In this document: piece by piece, positions 17,074 through 26,562 of the stretch
Position numbering within the stretch: position 1 is the first letter of the stretch
Layout: every line of letters starts with the position of its first letter
Source: Chlamydiota bacterium
Lineage (GTDB): Bacteria; Chlamydiota; Chlamydiia; Chlamydiales; JAAZZY01
Reading direction: 5' to 3'
Assembly: GCA_022601335.1 (NCBI GenBank)
Contig: JAJACV010000040.1
Coordinates: 1 to 53,209, forward strand
Length of the DNA: 53,209 bases
The notes under the pieces: generated by a model
What the model was told of the DNA's origin: nothing
The model's input: the letters and a program-made list of their open reading frames with translations, nothing else
The model's database searches: none
Position numbers and translations under genes: made by a program

Positions 17074-19761
17074 GTGAGGCATAAAATTCTTAAATTTCTG
17101 ACATATAAGGCAATTCGGCTATTGCTGATTACAAGATATCGCATAGAATATCGAGGGAGAGAAAAGCTAACCTCACAAAATCTATCTCATAAAGGGGGAA
17201 CCCTTTTTTTACCCAATCATCCAGCGGAGGTGGATCCTCTCATTGTGGGTACAGGTGTTTGGCATAAGTTTGAACCTAGACCCGTCATCGTTGAGTGGAT
17301 CAGCCAAATACCTGTTATTAGAGGAGTGATGCATTTGATGCGCGCCGTGCCGATTCCTGATTTTGAAAAACGCAATGCTCAATTTCGTAGAAATCAAGCT
17401 GACAAGGCATTCTCTGAAGTAGTTGATGGGTTGAAAAAGGGTGATAATTTTTTGTTATATCCTGCAGGTCGATTAAAATCTTCTGAAAAGGAATTAATAG
17501 GAGGAGCTTCAGGGCTACATAAGATTTTACAAGCCTACCCTGATGCAAATATTGTGCTAGTAAGAACCACAGGGCTTTGGGGGAGTACTTTTTCAAAAGG
17601 ATGGAGTGGAAAGTCTGTGAACTTTCTAGAAGCTGTTCTAAAAGCTGTTCTAGCTGTGCTCAAAAATGGACTGTTTTTTCTCCCTAAAAGAAAAGTGCTT
17701 GTAGAGTATCACCCTTTTAACGAGTCTTTTCCACGAACAGCTTCAAGAATAGAGATGAACAACTTTTTAGAAAAATGGTACAACCAGGTTGAAGACCCTT
17801 TGCGTATTGTGCCGTATCAATTTTGGAGTAAAAAAGTCAAAAGAAATGTTTCAGTGTCACAAATCAATACAGATGTAAGCCAAGTTCCAAAAGAAATACA
17901 AAATAGTGTTGTTCAAGAAATCGGTAGAATATCCAAAACTTTATCTCAAGAAATTAAACCTGAAATGCGCTTATCTGCGGACTTACGCCTAGACTCTCTT
18001 GATGTGCAAGATATAGTGACATATTTAGAAGAAGAGTATAATGTCAGCAAAATTAACCCCTTCCAATTAACTACGGTGGCAAGTGTTATGAACTACGCAG
18101 CAAATCCTAATGAGGTCTCTACCGAGAACGCAAAAATCCCAACTTCAAGTGCATCTTGGAAAAACTTTGATGCAACTTCTACTAAACGTGCGACTATTGA
18201 TGGAGTAAATATTCCAGAAGCCTTTTTTAAAGTAGCCTTTTCAAGGAAAAAGGAACTCGCATGTGCTGATTTAATTTCTAAGGAAGTTACCTATGAAAGA
18301 TTAATGCTTTCTGTTCTTTTACTCGCCAAGAAAATAGGAAGTTTTTCTGGAGAATATGTAGGGATTCTATTACCAGCCTCTATTGCTTCTAATATCAGTG
18401 TCCTTGCATGTCAGGTCGCAAAAAAAGTTCCAGTGATGATTAATTGGACTGTAGGAGTTCATCATCTAGAAGCTGTTAAACAAGTTACTGGAGTCAAGCA
18501 TGTCATTACATCAGAAGCATTTCTGAAAAATTTGCATGGTCTTGATTTAAGTCCCATTTCTAAAGAACTCATTAGCCTAGAAAAATTAAAAGCTAATATT
18601 TCTCTTTATGAAAAGTTAAAGGCTACTCTATTTATTAAACTTAAGTATGAAACAGTTGTTAAAAGACTCGGTTTATTAGATATCAAAAAAGAAAGTCCCG
18701 CAGTCTTGCTGTTTACTAGTGGAACAGAGGCAATGCCTAAAGGTGTTCCTTTGTCACATGAAAATATTATGTTTGATATGAAAGTGGCTTTTGATCGTGT
18801 CAAAACAACAAATCAAGATGTCATCTTAGGCTTTCTACCTCCTTTCCACTCTTATGGTTTTACAGTCTGTGGTCTACTGCCGCTTATATCCGGTATGCGA
18901 GTCGTATATTACCCAAACCCAACCCACTATAAAAAATTAGCTCAATTAATTGCTCAATGGCAAGTCTCTTTTCTCGCTGGAGCTCCAACATTTTTGAAAG
19001 GAATTATCCAACTAAATCAAAAAGAACTTTATAAAACTTTAAGGGTTATTGTTTCTGGCGCCGAAAAAGCCCCAGAGTCACTCTTAAACAAAGTTAAAGA
19101 AGTCTGTCCTCAAGCTGAGTTTATTGAGGGTTATGGATTGTCAGAGTGCTCTCCTATTTTGACTCTTAATGTACCAGGTCAAAAGCATCAAGGTGTAGGA
19201 CTTCCACTTGATGGAGTTGAGATTTTAATTGTTCACCCCGAAACATATGAGAAAATGCCTTGTGGGCAACAAGGACATGTTCTAGGGAGAGGACCTAATA
19301 TCTTTAAAGGATATTTAGGCGGAAGCGCAGCTTCACCCTTTATGGAAGTTTCAGGAAAATCTTGGTTTAAAACAGGTGACCTCGGCTATTTGGATGAAAG
19401 AGGATATTTAACGTTAGTCGGTAGATTGAAACGGCAAATAAAAGTGGGTGGTGAAATGATTAACCTCAATGCTCTTGAAGAAGGCCTGACTAAAGAGTTC
19501 ATTAGTGATGGAATTATTAACTTAACTGACAAAGATGAACCGTCTATAGCTCTTTGCTCCAAAGAAGCTAATGATCGCCCGAAAATTTATCTTTTTACAA
19601 GTCTAGATGTCTCTCTCGATGAGGTTAACAAAAAAATAAAAAAACTAGGGTTCAGTAATTTACATCGTGTTCATACTATCGAAAAAGTAGATCAACTTCC
19701 ATTAATGGGCAGCGGGAAAATTCATTATCGCAGGTTAGAAGAGCTGCTAAACAAGAAGTAA
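17074..19761 (+). CDS. aas: Three-domain lipid remodelling enzyme: acyltransferase - acyl carrier domain - acyl-ACP synthetase (Aas-like)
   Basis: 895 residues from a GTG start with AAGGGGA just upstream. Residues about 1-260 are a PlsC-type acyltransferase (NHPAEVD with H49; the FLLYPAGR motif). Residues about 280-355 are an acyl carrier domain with LRLDSLD, the presumed phosphopantetheine Ser at 308. Residues about 385-890 are an AMP-forming synthetase (FTSGTEAMPKGVP near 547, GYGLSECSP, TGDLG and a K-containing C-terminal lobe). E. coli Aas has only the first and last domains. In C. trachomatis the separate genes CT775 and CT776 appear to supply them. The protein probably scavenges fatty acids and re-acylates lysophospholipids with an internal carrier. 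Confidence 0.88.
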   Translation: MRHKILKFLTYKAIRLLLITRYRIEYRGREKLTSQNLSHKGGTLFLPNHPAEVDPLIVGTGVWHKFEPRPVIVEWISQIPVIRGVMHLMRAVPIPDFEKRNAQFRRNQADKAFSEVVDGLKKGDNFLLYPAGRLKSSEKELIGGASGLHKILQAYPDANIVLVRTTGLWGSTFSKGWSGKSVNFLEAVLKAVLAVLKNGLFFLPKRKVLVEYHPFNESFPRTASRIEMNNFLEKWYNQVEDPLRIVPYQFWSKKVKRNVSVSQINTDVSQVPKEIQNSVVQEIGRISKTLSQEIKPEMRLSADLRLDSLDVQDIVTYLEEEYNVSKINPFQLTTVASVMNYAANPNEVSTENAKIPTSSASWKNFDATSTKRATIDGVNIPEAFFKVAFSRKKELACADLISKEVTYERLMLSVLLLAKKIGSFSGEYVGILLPASIASNISVLACQVAKKVPVMINWTVGVHHLEAVKQVTGVKHVITSEAFLKNLHGLDLSPISKELISLEKLKANISLYEKLKATLFIKLKYETVVKRLGLLDIKKESPAVLLFTSGTEAMPKGVPLSHENIMFDMKVAFDRVKTTNQDVILGFLPPFHSYGFTVCGLLPLISGMRVVYYPNPTHYKKLAQLIAQWQVSFLAGAPTFLKGIIQLNQKELYKTLRVIVSGAEKAPESLLNKVKEVCPQAEFIEGYGLSECSPILTLNVPGQKHQGVGLPLDGVEILIVHPETYEKMPCGQQGHVLGRGPNIFKGYLGGSAASPFMEVSGKSWFKTGDLGYLDERGYLTLVGRLKRQIKVGGEMINLNALEEGLTKEFISDGIINLTDKDEPSIALCSKEANDRPKIYLFTSLDVSLDEVNKKIKKLGFSNLHRVHTIEKVDQLPLMGSGKIHYRRLEELLNKK

Positions 19762-19825
19762 ATAATTGTTTTTACAGCCAACATTAAATTTTTAATTTTA
19801 GCCCCTAATAGCCTCTTTCTTTAAC

Positions 19826-19854
19826 TTGGAATAAATAGTCGTCTATGTTAGAAT
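19826..19854 (+). promoter_or_regulatory. Promoter of rpmH-rnpA
   Basis: TTGGAA (19826-19831), a 17-base spacer and TAGAAT (19849-19854) form a good housekeeping-type promoter about 30 bases upstream of the rpmH start, with a GAGGA ribosome binding site at about 19873. Confidence 0.65.
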
Positions 19855-19883
19855 TTCCCTCAAATTTAGTACGAGGATGACTC

Positions 19884-20018
19884 ATGAAAAGAACATACCA
19901 ACCATCAAAGTTAAAGCGAAAGAAAGTTCATGGCTTTCGCGAGCGCATGAAAACTAGAAATGGTAGAAAAATTTTAAACCGTCGTCGACGTATGGGTCGC
20001 GAAGCTCTTACAGTGTGA
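19884..20018 (+). CDS. rpmH: Ribosomal protein L34
   Basis: 44 residues beginning [14 protein letters not shown] and ending MGREALTV, with the usual run of Arg/Lys in [10 protein letters not shown]. It is a component of the large ribosomal subunit. The TGA stop overlaps the GTG start of rnpA (GTGA), the classical coupling of these two genes. Confidence 0.98.
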   Translation: MKRTYQPSKLKRKKVHGFRERMKTRNGRKILNRRRRMGREALTV

Positions 20019-20359
20019 CAAAAGGTTATTCTAAAGCCCTTAGGCTTAGAAAATCTTACCAATACAAGCAAGTACTTCATCAAGGCGCAGAGTTTCGAGG
20101 AAAGTTGCTTATTGTTTGTGCCCATTTTCACCCAAATTATCCACTTCCACAGCTAGGTGTTGTTGCTTCCAGGCATTATGGTAATGCGATTGCAAGAAAC
20201 CGTTTTAAAAGACTTTCTAGAGAAGCTTTTAGAGAAGCTAAAGGGGTTCTTCCTAAAGGCATTCAAATCATTATTAAGCCTAGAAAGTATGCGCTAGACG
20301 CTTCCATGCAAGATATTTTAGATGAGCTTTTGTTTTTATCTAAAGAAGTCGTTAAGTAA
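20015..20359 (+). CDS. rnpA: Ribonuclease P protein component
   Basis: 114 residues from a GTG start that overlaps the rpmH stop by four bases. The signature [13 protein letters not shown] lies near the middle, and the N-terminal [19 protein letters not shown] matches the family. It assists the RNA subunit in cleaving the 5' leader of tRNA precursors. No RNase P RNA gene was seen here. Confidence 0.95.
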   Translation: MTKGYSKALRLRKSYQYKQVLHQGAEFRGKLLIVCAHFHPNYPLPQLGVVASRHYGNAIARNRFKRLSREAFREAKGVLPKGIQIIIKPRKYALDASMQDILDELLFLSKEVVK

Positions 20360-20407
20360 ATGAGTTTAAAGAAATATTTGTATAGCAGGCTCGTTGAATT
20401 AAAAAAC

Positions 20408-20917
20408 TTATCCGATATGTGACCATCTGATGAGTCTTTGAGTAATTTCTTCCCATAGTTGATATCCATTGAATCCAACAATACCCATGGAAAGAAGAGG
20501 GTGTGTATTTTGAATAGATAAAGCTACGAAATAAGGGCCTAATAATCCAACGAGTACATAGGCTAGCTTATCTTCCATCTTAAGTTTGCCAAAATCTTTT
20601 TGGTTGGTATCGACTTGAAGGTTCTTGGGGACTATTTGTTTAAAATAGCGCTCGCATAAGGGTTTGCCAACTCCAAAAGCAGCTCCACAAATGTAAACCA
20701 GTGGGTTCACTTTTGCTATCAGTAAACTAGCTCCTAAGCGGAAGTCAAAAAATAATTCATTTGATAATTTTTTTGATTTATATTCTTTTTGTTTTTTAGG
20801 ATCATTAACTACATCAGCACTGTAGCTTGGCGGAGGAGAATTATCTTCTGCTGGAAGAGCTGTAACTACAATTTGATAGGTAGGCATGTCTTGGGATGAA
20901 TAGACGGGCTGTGTCAT
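20408..20917 (-). CDS. Hypothetical protein with proline-rich N-terminus and hydrophobic segments, paralogue of 21610-22236
   Basis: 169 residues from the ATG at 20917 with AGAGG seven bases upstream (a TTG lies one codon earlier). An N-terminal region with PPPSYS is followed by hydrophobic stretches at about 60-80 and 118-150. Shared with the gene at 21610 are an NP-x-VY block followed by a Gly-rich hydrophobic run, and a C-terminal E-E-x-x-QR-x-x-W block. It is the last gene of a three-gene leftward block. The layout (short polar N-terminus, hydrophobic lobes) would suit a membrane or secreted membrane-inserted protein, but no family is recognised. Confidence 0.6.
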   Translation of the reverse strand: MTQPVYSSQDMPTYQIVVTALPAEDNSPPPSYSADVVNDPKKQKEYKSKKLSNELFFDFRLGASLLIAKVNPLVYICGAAFGVGKPLCERYFKQIVPKNLQVDTNQKDFGKLKMEDKLAYVLVGLLGPYFVALSIQNTHPLLSMGIVGFNGYQLWEEITQRLIRWSHIG

Positions 20918-20972
20918 CAAAAAACCTCTGTTCTAGTGATTATTCTAATTACTTTCACAAAATTGTATAAAC

Positions 20973-21596
20973 TTACTCTTTAGTAGCAAGCAAATCCTTA
21001 GATGCATGGTTTGCCTTATTCAAAATATGATAAGCAAAGGCGCAAGCTCCAAGGCTAAGAGCAAAAAACGCTAGGGGAAGTGCTACTGAATTGGAATCTT
21101 TCTGATTAAAAATAACTCTACGGCACCTACTGTCTTCAAGGCAATTTATATTTGTACGTGCTGCTGATCCAATTCGAGCATCGTGGTTTTCTTGAAAAGG
21201 GGTCGAGATTCCAGTCACAAATGTATCCTGAGCACCATTTGAAAAATCGGTCATCACTGCAGCGGTTGCAGATAAAAGTCCTTGTCCTATCTCTAAACAT
21301 CCGTGGGCTATTGCATAAACAATGGAGTGTACTACATTGCTCAGCGTTTTTTCGCCGGTTATATAATCTCCTACCTTCTTGATGGTATAAGCAGTAGATA
21401 GAAGCATTATCTTGCTTGGATGTTCCAAAAGAACGTTTTTAATAACTAAAGTGGGAAGCCCTCCCAAATGGGCTGCTGTGTTAGATAATTGCATCCAGCC
21501 TGCTTTAGTAAAACTGTCTATTGGGTGTGAGTTATGATAGTCAATTTGATAAGTACCTCCGGGTGTGCTGCCAGGGTTAACACTTTTTGATCCCAT
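20973..21596 (-). CDS. Hypothetical protein with C-terminal membrane segment
   Basis: 207 residues from the ATG at 21596, which has AGAGG six bases upstream; the frame extends further but into the neighbouring gene. The N-terminus is Gly/Ser/Pro rich (NPGSTPGGTY). There are moderately hydrophobic helices at about 45-110 and a clear membrane segment at about 172-193 (LPLAFFALSLGACAFAYHIL). It lies between the two paralogues at 20408 and 21610 with short gaps (14 bases upstream), so it is probably co-transcribed and functionally linked. Function unknown. Confidence 0.6.
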   Translation of the reverse strand: MGSKSVNPGSTPGGTYQIDYHNSHPIDSFTKAGWMQLSNTAAHLGGLPTLVIKNVLLEHPSKIMLLSTAYTIKKVGDYITGEKTLSNVVHSIVYAIAHGCLEIGQGLLSATAAVMTDFSNGAQDTFVTGISTPFQENHDARIGSAARTNINCLEDSRCRRVIFNQKDSNSVALPLAFFALSLGACAFAYHILNKANHASKDLLATKE

Positions 21597-21609
21597 AATA
21601 ACCTCTTTT

Positions 21610-22236
21610 TTATTTTTTAGGAGCGGGTTGATCGATCCATTTAACAATTCTTTGAACCACTTCCTCTCCCGCTAAAACGCTGTGGTAGGCTGTAAACCCA
21701 AAGGTTACATACTCCGCTGCATTGCTTGGAATAACACTCTTGGTCTTTTTATCGATGAAGTCGTTAAGTTCCTCTGATAAAGCTGGATTATCAATTCTGA
21801 TATTCTTCTGATTTGGAAACCAATCTTTTGCTTTTACAGGAACAACTACCGCTAAAATGTTTTCTGCCATAACAGATAATTGAGTTCTCCAGGTCGACGA
21901 ATGAGCTGTTGCTCCAAACTCAATCATTTCATCATCTGAAAAGATCTTTTTTGGAGGGCCTATCTCAGAGCATTCATACCCTGCTTTGATCATACCAGCT
22001 AAAAAACCAGCCGAATAGACACTTGGATTGGCACCGCAGAGAAAAATCTGTGTTGCTACCTTAAAAATCATCCAAATATCTCTGTATAGATGAGCTCCTG
22101 GAGGCGGAGGTTTATCTCCTGGCTTGTAAGGGTAAACAACAGGTTGGTTTGTGTGATAGTGAACCGCTGTTGGGCGGGATCTTTGTGAAGAATCATCTCG
22201 AGAAGAAGATGAGGAAGCTCTATCAATGGTACTCAT
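21610..22236 (-). CDS. Hypothetical protein with Ser/Pro-rich N-terminus, paralogue of 20408-20917
   Basis: 208 residues; start preceded by GGGAGGAG, one of the best SD sequences in the window. The first 20 residues are Ser/Arg rich, followed by a Pro-rich tract (GDKPPPPGAH). Hydrophobic stretches lie at about 55-85 and 105-125 and include NPSVYSAGFLAGM. The C-terminal block GEEVVQRIVKW matches the paralogue's EEITQRLIRW. It is the first gene of the three-gene block. A Ser-rich disordered N-terminus is common in type III substrates, but this is not sufficient to claim secretion. Confidence 0.6.
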   Translation of the reverse strand: MSTIDRASSSSSRDDSSQRSRPTAVHYHTNQPVVYPYKPGDKPPPPGAHLYRDIWMIFKVATQIFLCGANPSVYSAGFLAGMIKAGYECSEIGPPKKIFSDDEMIEFGATAHSSTWRTQLSVMAENILAVVVPVKAKDWFPNQKNIRIDNPALSEELNDFIDKKTKSVIPSNAAEYVTFGFTAYHSVLAGEEVVQRIVKWIDQPAPKK

Positions 22237-22492
22237 AGTCTTTATTCTCCTCCCAAAATTTTTGAAAAGACAATGTTAAACCTTATAATAAATATATTTC
22301 AATCAATTTAACAAGTATTTTAATTAAATTTATTTTACTTAAGTGGCTTATAGTAAGCTTCATATAAAATGATATCTTAATTAAAACTTTAAATGAAAAG
22401 ACAGTCTTAATGATTTCTTAATATGAGACATCAGTACTTCATAAGAAATTCGGATTCGTTTAAAATAGTCAGATGTTGAAAAGGTACGGTAA

Positions 22493-22966
22493 ATGCATCG
22501 AAAGACTTTAATTATTAGGCACAAAAAGGAAAATAAAAAAAAATGTACCTTAGAGCCACTTAAATATAAGGATGAATTTCAATTTTATACTTACCCTGGA
22601 AAATTTGAGCTGCCCGATTTAAAGCCTTATGTGCTACTTTCCATTGAGGCTGAAAAGCCTCTTTCAATGTCTGATGCTGATAAAGGAATTATTTTACTTG
22701 ATGGCACTTGGAAATATGCGCAAAACATGTCAAAGGCACTCTTTACTAATCAACCCATAGTTTTGCGAACTCTTCCAAAAAATTTTAAAACAGCTTATCC
22801 AAGAAAGCAAACACATTGTCTGGATCCTGAAAGAGGCCTTGCTTCTATAGAAGCTCTTTACATAGCTTATAGAGAGCTTGGATGGTGCACTAAGGGACTT
22901 TTGGATCACTATTATTTTGGAGAAAATTTTTTAGCATTGAATCAGTTAGAAGACATTGAAAAATGA
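22493..22966 (+). CDS. Tsr3/DTW-type aminocarboxypropyltransferase
   Basis: 157 residues. The family core is present: LLDGTWKYAQNM (DTW-like motif), YPRKQTH, GLASIEALYIAYRELG and the C-terminal YFGENFLALNQ resembling Tsr3. These SPOUT-fold enzymes transfer the 3-amino-3-carboxypropyl group of SAM to uridine or pseudouridine in tRNA or rRNA. The N-terminal Cys cluster of E. coli TapT is absent. It is the first gene of a run through priA. The superfamily is likely; whether tRNA or rRNA is the target is open. Confidence 0.7.
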   Translation: MHRKTLIIRHKKENKKKCTLEPLKYKDEFQFYTYPGKFELPDLKPYVLLSIEAEKPLSMSDADKGIILLDGTWKYAQNMSKALFTNQPIVLRTLPKNFKTAYPRKQTHCLDPERGLASIEALYIAYRELGWCTKGLLDHYYFGENFLALNQLEDIEK

Positions 22967-23031
22967 TTTTTTGTTTGACTTTTCATCTGGTATTTGTTTA
23001 TTCATTTACCCTGAAGTTCCAAAGGCATTTT

Positions 23032-23805
23032 ATGTTAAATGAAAACAAAGCGGTTCATGATCAAAGTTTGAATGTGTATTCTCAAAGTACGAGTCTGCTT
23101 TTTCAATTCATTCTCTTTGAGTTCATCACTTCTAGTAAAAAAATTCAAGATATTGAAAACATCTATTCGCAATTAGAGTCTTTGTTGATCAAACATCGTT
23201 TGCAAGCTGATGTTGACCTTTATTTGAATCAATTGCTCGACTTCATGCCTTTTTTAACAGGATCTCAAATGGTTATTGCAAATGAGCAGACTTTTCCATG
23301 GACTCATCAGAAAGGAAGTTTAAATAAACTAAGACATTACTGCTATTTACTCAGTCATAAATTTTCTGATAAAGGGGATGTTCTCAATATGAATATAGCG
23401 GTTAGTAAGGCTTTTCATAGCGCTTTGCAGATTCGTGAAGTGATCTTTTCTTTACAAAGGCAATCGGAGGATCCTCAAAGAGTTCCCAATTATGTATCTC
23501 TTTATCACCTCTTAGATAAGCTGATTGATAATATGCGAAGAGCCTCAAGACTAATATTAAGAATTTTAATTCAATTTAAAGATGATGAAAATGTGCTCTT
23601 TTTTTTACTTCAACATCGAACAGATCTAGATCAACTCTACAAAACACAATTTGTGGCACGTATATTGAAAAAAATGTTTTCAGATGGATCTAAAGGGGCG
23701 GAAGAATTTTTAAAACTAAGATACCAAGAACGTGGTTTTCATCACTTAATTGATTCGATTACTAATCAGATATCAAGTGTCGACGCTTGCGCCATCTCGA
23801 ACTAA
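23032..23805 (+). CDS. Hypothetical protein, about 257 residues
   Basis: Start chosen at ATG 23032, which has AAAGG six bases upstream. The frame also opens at 22963 with an ATGA overlap with the previous gene, giving a 23-residue hydrophobic extension. The protein is alpha-helical, Leu/Lys rich, with no recognised motif. It is followed one base later by the next small gene, and both lie between the Tsr3-like gene and priA. Function unknown; possibly a chlamydia-specific family. Confidence 0.6.
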   Translation: MLNENKAVHDQSLNVYSQSTSLLFQFILFEFITSSKKIQDIENIYSQLESLLIKHRLQADVDLYLNQLLDFMPFLTGSQMVIANEQTFPWTHQKGSLNKLRHYCYLLSHKFSDKGDVLNMNIAVSKAFHSALQIREVIFSLQRQSEDPQRVPNYVSLYHLLDKLIDNMRRASRLILRILIQFKDDENVLFFLLQHRTDLDQLYKTQFVARILKKMFSDGSKGAEEFLKLRYQERGFHHLIDSITNQISSVDACAISN

Positions 23806-23806
23806 T

Positions 23807-24322
23807 ATGACTTCAAATTCTATCGATAATATTATCTCTTGGGTTAAGCAAGAGTTTGAAAAAGATGAACATCTATTTTCTCTTTATTTGAAATCTAGAC
23901 AAATTAAAACTCAATGTATCTCTTCTTCTCTTTCAAAAACTCGGATTTCTTTGCCTCGAGAAATTGAAAAAGTAGAGATTTTATTGTTAAATTACTCTGA
24001 AATCACTGAAGAAAAAACACTTATAGATAACCTGTCTAAGGCAATAGATAAACATATTGCTAAAGCTGCTTGTATTCATATTCCTAAAAGTAGAGTAAAC
24101 GATTACTTCGAAGAAATTTTTCTAGCCTCTCCAAAAGTACGGTGGGTGCTCATTTCTGAAATGCATCTCTATCAACTGCCAGACTTGATGCTCCAATATG
24201 ATAAATTTCCATCTCGCTCTCTTTTTAAAAAGGCAGTTTTTTTGCTCTCAGAATTGAAAGCATATAATGCTGACTTAAATTTAAAGAAAAGCCTTTGGAA
24301 GACTTTACTTAGTGAATTGTAA
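23807..24322 (+). CDS. Hypothetical protein, 171 residues
   Basis: Starts one base after the preceding stop (ATG at 23807) and its TAA overlaps the priA ATG by one base, so the genes are tightly coupled. Soluble, mixed charge, with helical segments and no recognised motif. The context suggests co-expression with priA but says nothing specific on function. Confidence 0.6.
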   Translation: MTSNSIDNIISWVKQEFEKDEHLFSLYLKSRQIKTQCISSSLSKTRISLPREIEKVEILLLNYSEITEEKTLIDNLSKAIDKHIAKAACIHIPKSRVNDYFEEIFLASPKVRWVLISEMHLYQLPDLMLQYDKFPSRSLFKKAVFLLSELKAYNADLNLKKSLWKTLLSEL

Positions 24323-26556
24323 TGCAATCTTCATATACCCAATATGCTTCTGTGATACTCAGCTCTGGCCTAAAAAAAGAGCTCGACTATGGAATTTTGA
24401 AAGAGCTGCAGCCTTTAATTTCTGAAGGATCTTTAGTTCAAGTTCCTCTGCGAGGTGTCTTGCAGACTGGAATTGTTGTACGTATTCACAACGAGTGTAA
24501 CTTAAAGAGAGTCCTGCCGGTAAAAAAGGTTATTTCAAAAGACTCACTGATGACGGATAAGTTATTTGAGCTTGCAATATGGATGAGTAAATATTATCAA
24601 GCTCCTCTGGCTAAAACAATTAAACTTTTTTTTCCTAAATCTGTTCAAAAAGATATGGGGCACAAGCAACAGCTTGTTATTACACGTTCTAAAACCCTTC
24701 AAGAAATACAGCAATTTTGTTTGCAAATGAGAAGCAAAAAGCCTAAGCAAGTAGAGCTTTTAGATTATATGCTTAAAGTAGATGGAGAAATTTTGCTCAC
24801 CGAGTTACTCGAGCAGTCTTCTGCATCAAGATCTACGTTAAATTCTGTAGTCGAACAAGGACTCCTAAGTGCTTCAAAAACGATTATTGAACGAAATCCC
24901 CTTAAACATGCTGAATTTTTCCCCTCTAACCCAAAAGTTTTAAATGGCGAACAGCAAGAAGCATTAAAGAAAATTGAAAAAACTTTAGATGCTCAAGAAT
25001 TTCATGTTCATTTATTGCATGGCGTCACAGGCAGTGGAAAAACGGAACTCTATTTACAGGCGATTCAAAACACTTTGAATAAAGGTAGAACAGCTCTCAT
25101 GCTTGTTCCTGAAGTAGCTTTAACAACGCAAACAATTGAAAAATTTAAAAGCCGTTTCAAAGAGAAAATTGCCATATTACATCATAGATTATCTAGCGGG
25201 GAGAGATATGATGAATGGCATTCTATTCGTAACGGAAAAGCACGCATTGTTATAGGCGCTAGGTCTGCTGTTTTTGCCCCTCTAAGTCAATTGGGTCTTG
25301 TTATTGTCGATGAAGAGCATGAATACTCTTATAAGCAAACAGAGGAAATGCCCGCCTATCATGCAAGAGATTTAGCTGTAATGAGAGGGAAAATTGAAGG
25401 GGCTTGCGTTATTTTAGGAAGCGCAACTCCAAGCTTTGAGAGCTATCAAAATACTCAAAATGGAAAGTATTCACGGCTTATTTTGGCTAAGAGGGTCGAA
25501 GAAAAGCCGCTTCCTAATGTTACGGTAGTAGATATGAAACATGAGTTCGAAAAAGCAGGTGGTTATACCGCTTTTTCAGATTTACTACTCTCTGGGATAA
25601 AAAAACGTTTTTTAAAAGGAGAGCAAGTCATTCTTTTTTTAAATAGGAGAGGGTATCATACGAGCCTTCTATGTGGAGGTTGTGGTGAAGTTGTAAAGTG
25701 TCCACACTGTGAAATAGCGCTCACTTTTCATTTAAAAACAGATCGTCTTATATGTCACCTTTGCGACTATCAGCTAATTCCTCCTAGAACTTGCCCAAAA
25801 TGCAAAGAACAAACCTTCAAGTTTAAGGGCTCTGGTACAGAGAAGATAGAAAGGCAGCTTCAGAAAATATTCCCCTCTATGAGAACACTTCGAATGGATG
25901 CCGATACAACAAAACACGTAGGAAGTTATGAAAAACTGTATAGAGGCTTTAAAAATCATAAAGCGGATATTCTTATAGGAACGCAAATGATAGCAAAAGG
26001 TCTTCACTTTCCAAATGTAACACTTGTTGGCATATTAAACTGTGATGCGCAATTGAACCTTCCAGATTTTAGAGCCTCTGAAATAGCTTTTCAACTTATT
26101 ACTCAAGTCGCTGGACGCGCCGGAAGGGGAGAGGTTGAAGGCGAAGTTATTTTGCAAACATTTAATCCAGACAATCCCATATTAAAACTCGCTGTTAAAC
26201 AAGATTTTGATAAATTTTATCAGTATGAAATTCGTTCCCGAGAGTTGTTTAACTATCCTCCATTTACAAGGCTGGCTAAAATTGTTTTTAAAGGTAAATC
26301 AGAAGAGGGAACTCTTAAATATGCTAATCAATTTGATGCCCTTTTAAGAAAGCTCTCCGGAGGGCCTATAGAAGTGCAGTCTCCGTTTCCTTGTGGATAT
26401 CCAAAAATCAAAGAGTTTTATCGTTTCCAAATCTTAATTAAGTGTCGAAATATGTTTGCACTCGGTCCGTATCTAAAAGAGATTGAAAAACGTGTTGGCC
26501 TCCCTAGAAATATACGAGTAATGATTGATATTGACCCAAGCTCAACTTTTTTCTAA
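24322..26556 (+). CDS. priA: Primosomal replication restart helicase PriA
   Basis: 744 residues. It reloads the replicative helicase at stalled forks. The N-terminal DNA-binding domain precedes a superfamily 2 helicase with Walker A GVTGSGKT (residues 234-241), DEEH (330-333), GSATPSFES, LFLNRRGY, four CxxC-type zinc pairs between about 450 and 500 (CGGCGEVVKCPHC, CHLC, CPKC), and the motifs GTQMIAKGLHFP and QVAGRAGR. All key parts are intact. It corresponds to CT778 in the chlamydial order. Confidence 0.97.
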   Translation: MQSSYTQYASVILSSGLKKELDYGILKELQPLISEGSLVQVPLRGVLQTGIVVRIHNECNLKRVLPVKKVISKDSLMTDKLFELAIWMSKYYQAPLAKTIKLFFPKSVQKDMGHKQQLVITRSKTLQEIQQFCLQMRSKKPKQVELLDYMLKVDGEILLTELLEQSSASRSTLNSVVEQGLLSASKTIIERNPLKHAEFFPSNPKVLNGEQQEALKKIEKTLDAQEFHVHLLHGVTGSGKTELYLQAIQNTLNKGRTALMLVPEVALTTQTIEKFKSRFKEKIAILHHRLSSGERYDEWHSIRNGKARIVIGARSAVFAPLSQLGLVIVDEEHEYSYKQTEEMPAYHARDLAVMRGKIEGACVILGSATPSFESYQNTQNGKYSRLILAKRVEEKPLPNVTVVDMKHEFEKAGGYTAFSDLLLSGIKKRFLKGEQVILFLNRRGYHTSLLCGGCGEVVKCPHCEIALTFHLKTDRLICHLCDYQLIPPRTCPKCKEQTFKFKGSGTEKIERQLQKIFPSMRTLRMDADTTKHVGSYEKLYRGFKNHKADILIGTQMIAKGLHFPNVTLVGILNCDAQLNLPDFRASEIAFQLITQVAGRAGRGEVEGEVILQTFNPDNPILKLAVKQDFDKFYQYEIRSRELFNYPPFTRLAKIVFKGKSEEGTLKYANQFDALLRKLSGGPIEVQSPFPCGYPKIKEFYRFQILIKCRNMFALGPYLKEIEKRVGLPRNIRVMIDIDPSSTFF

Positions 26557-26562
26557 AAGGCT

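Noticed and set aside
20408..22236. Calling the three-gene block Inc proteins
   Set aside because: The paired hydrophobic lobes typical of Inc proteins are not clear enough by eye.
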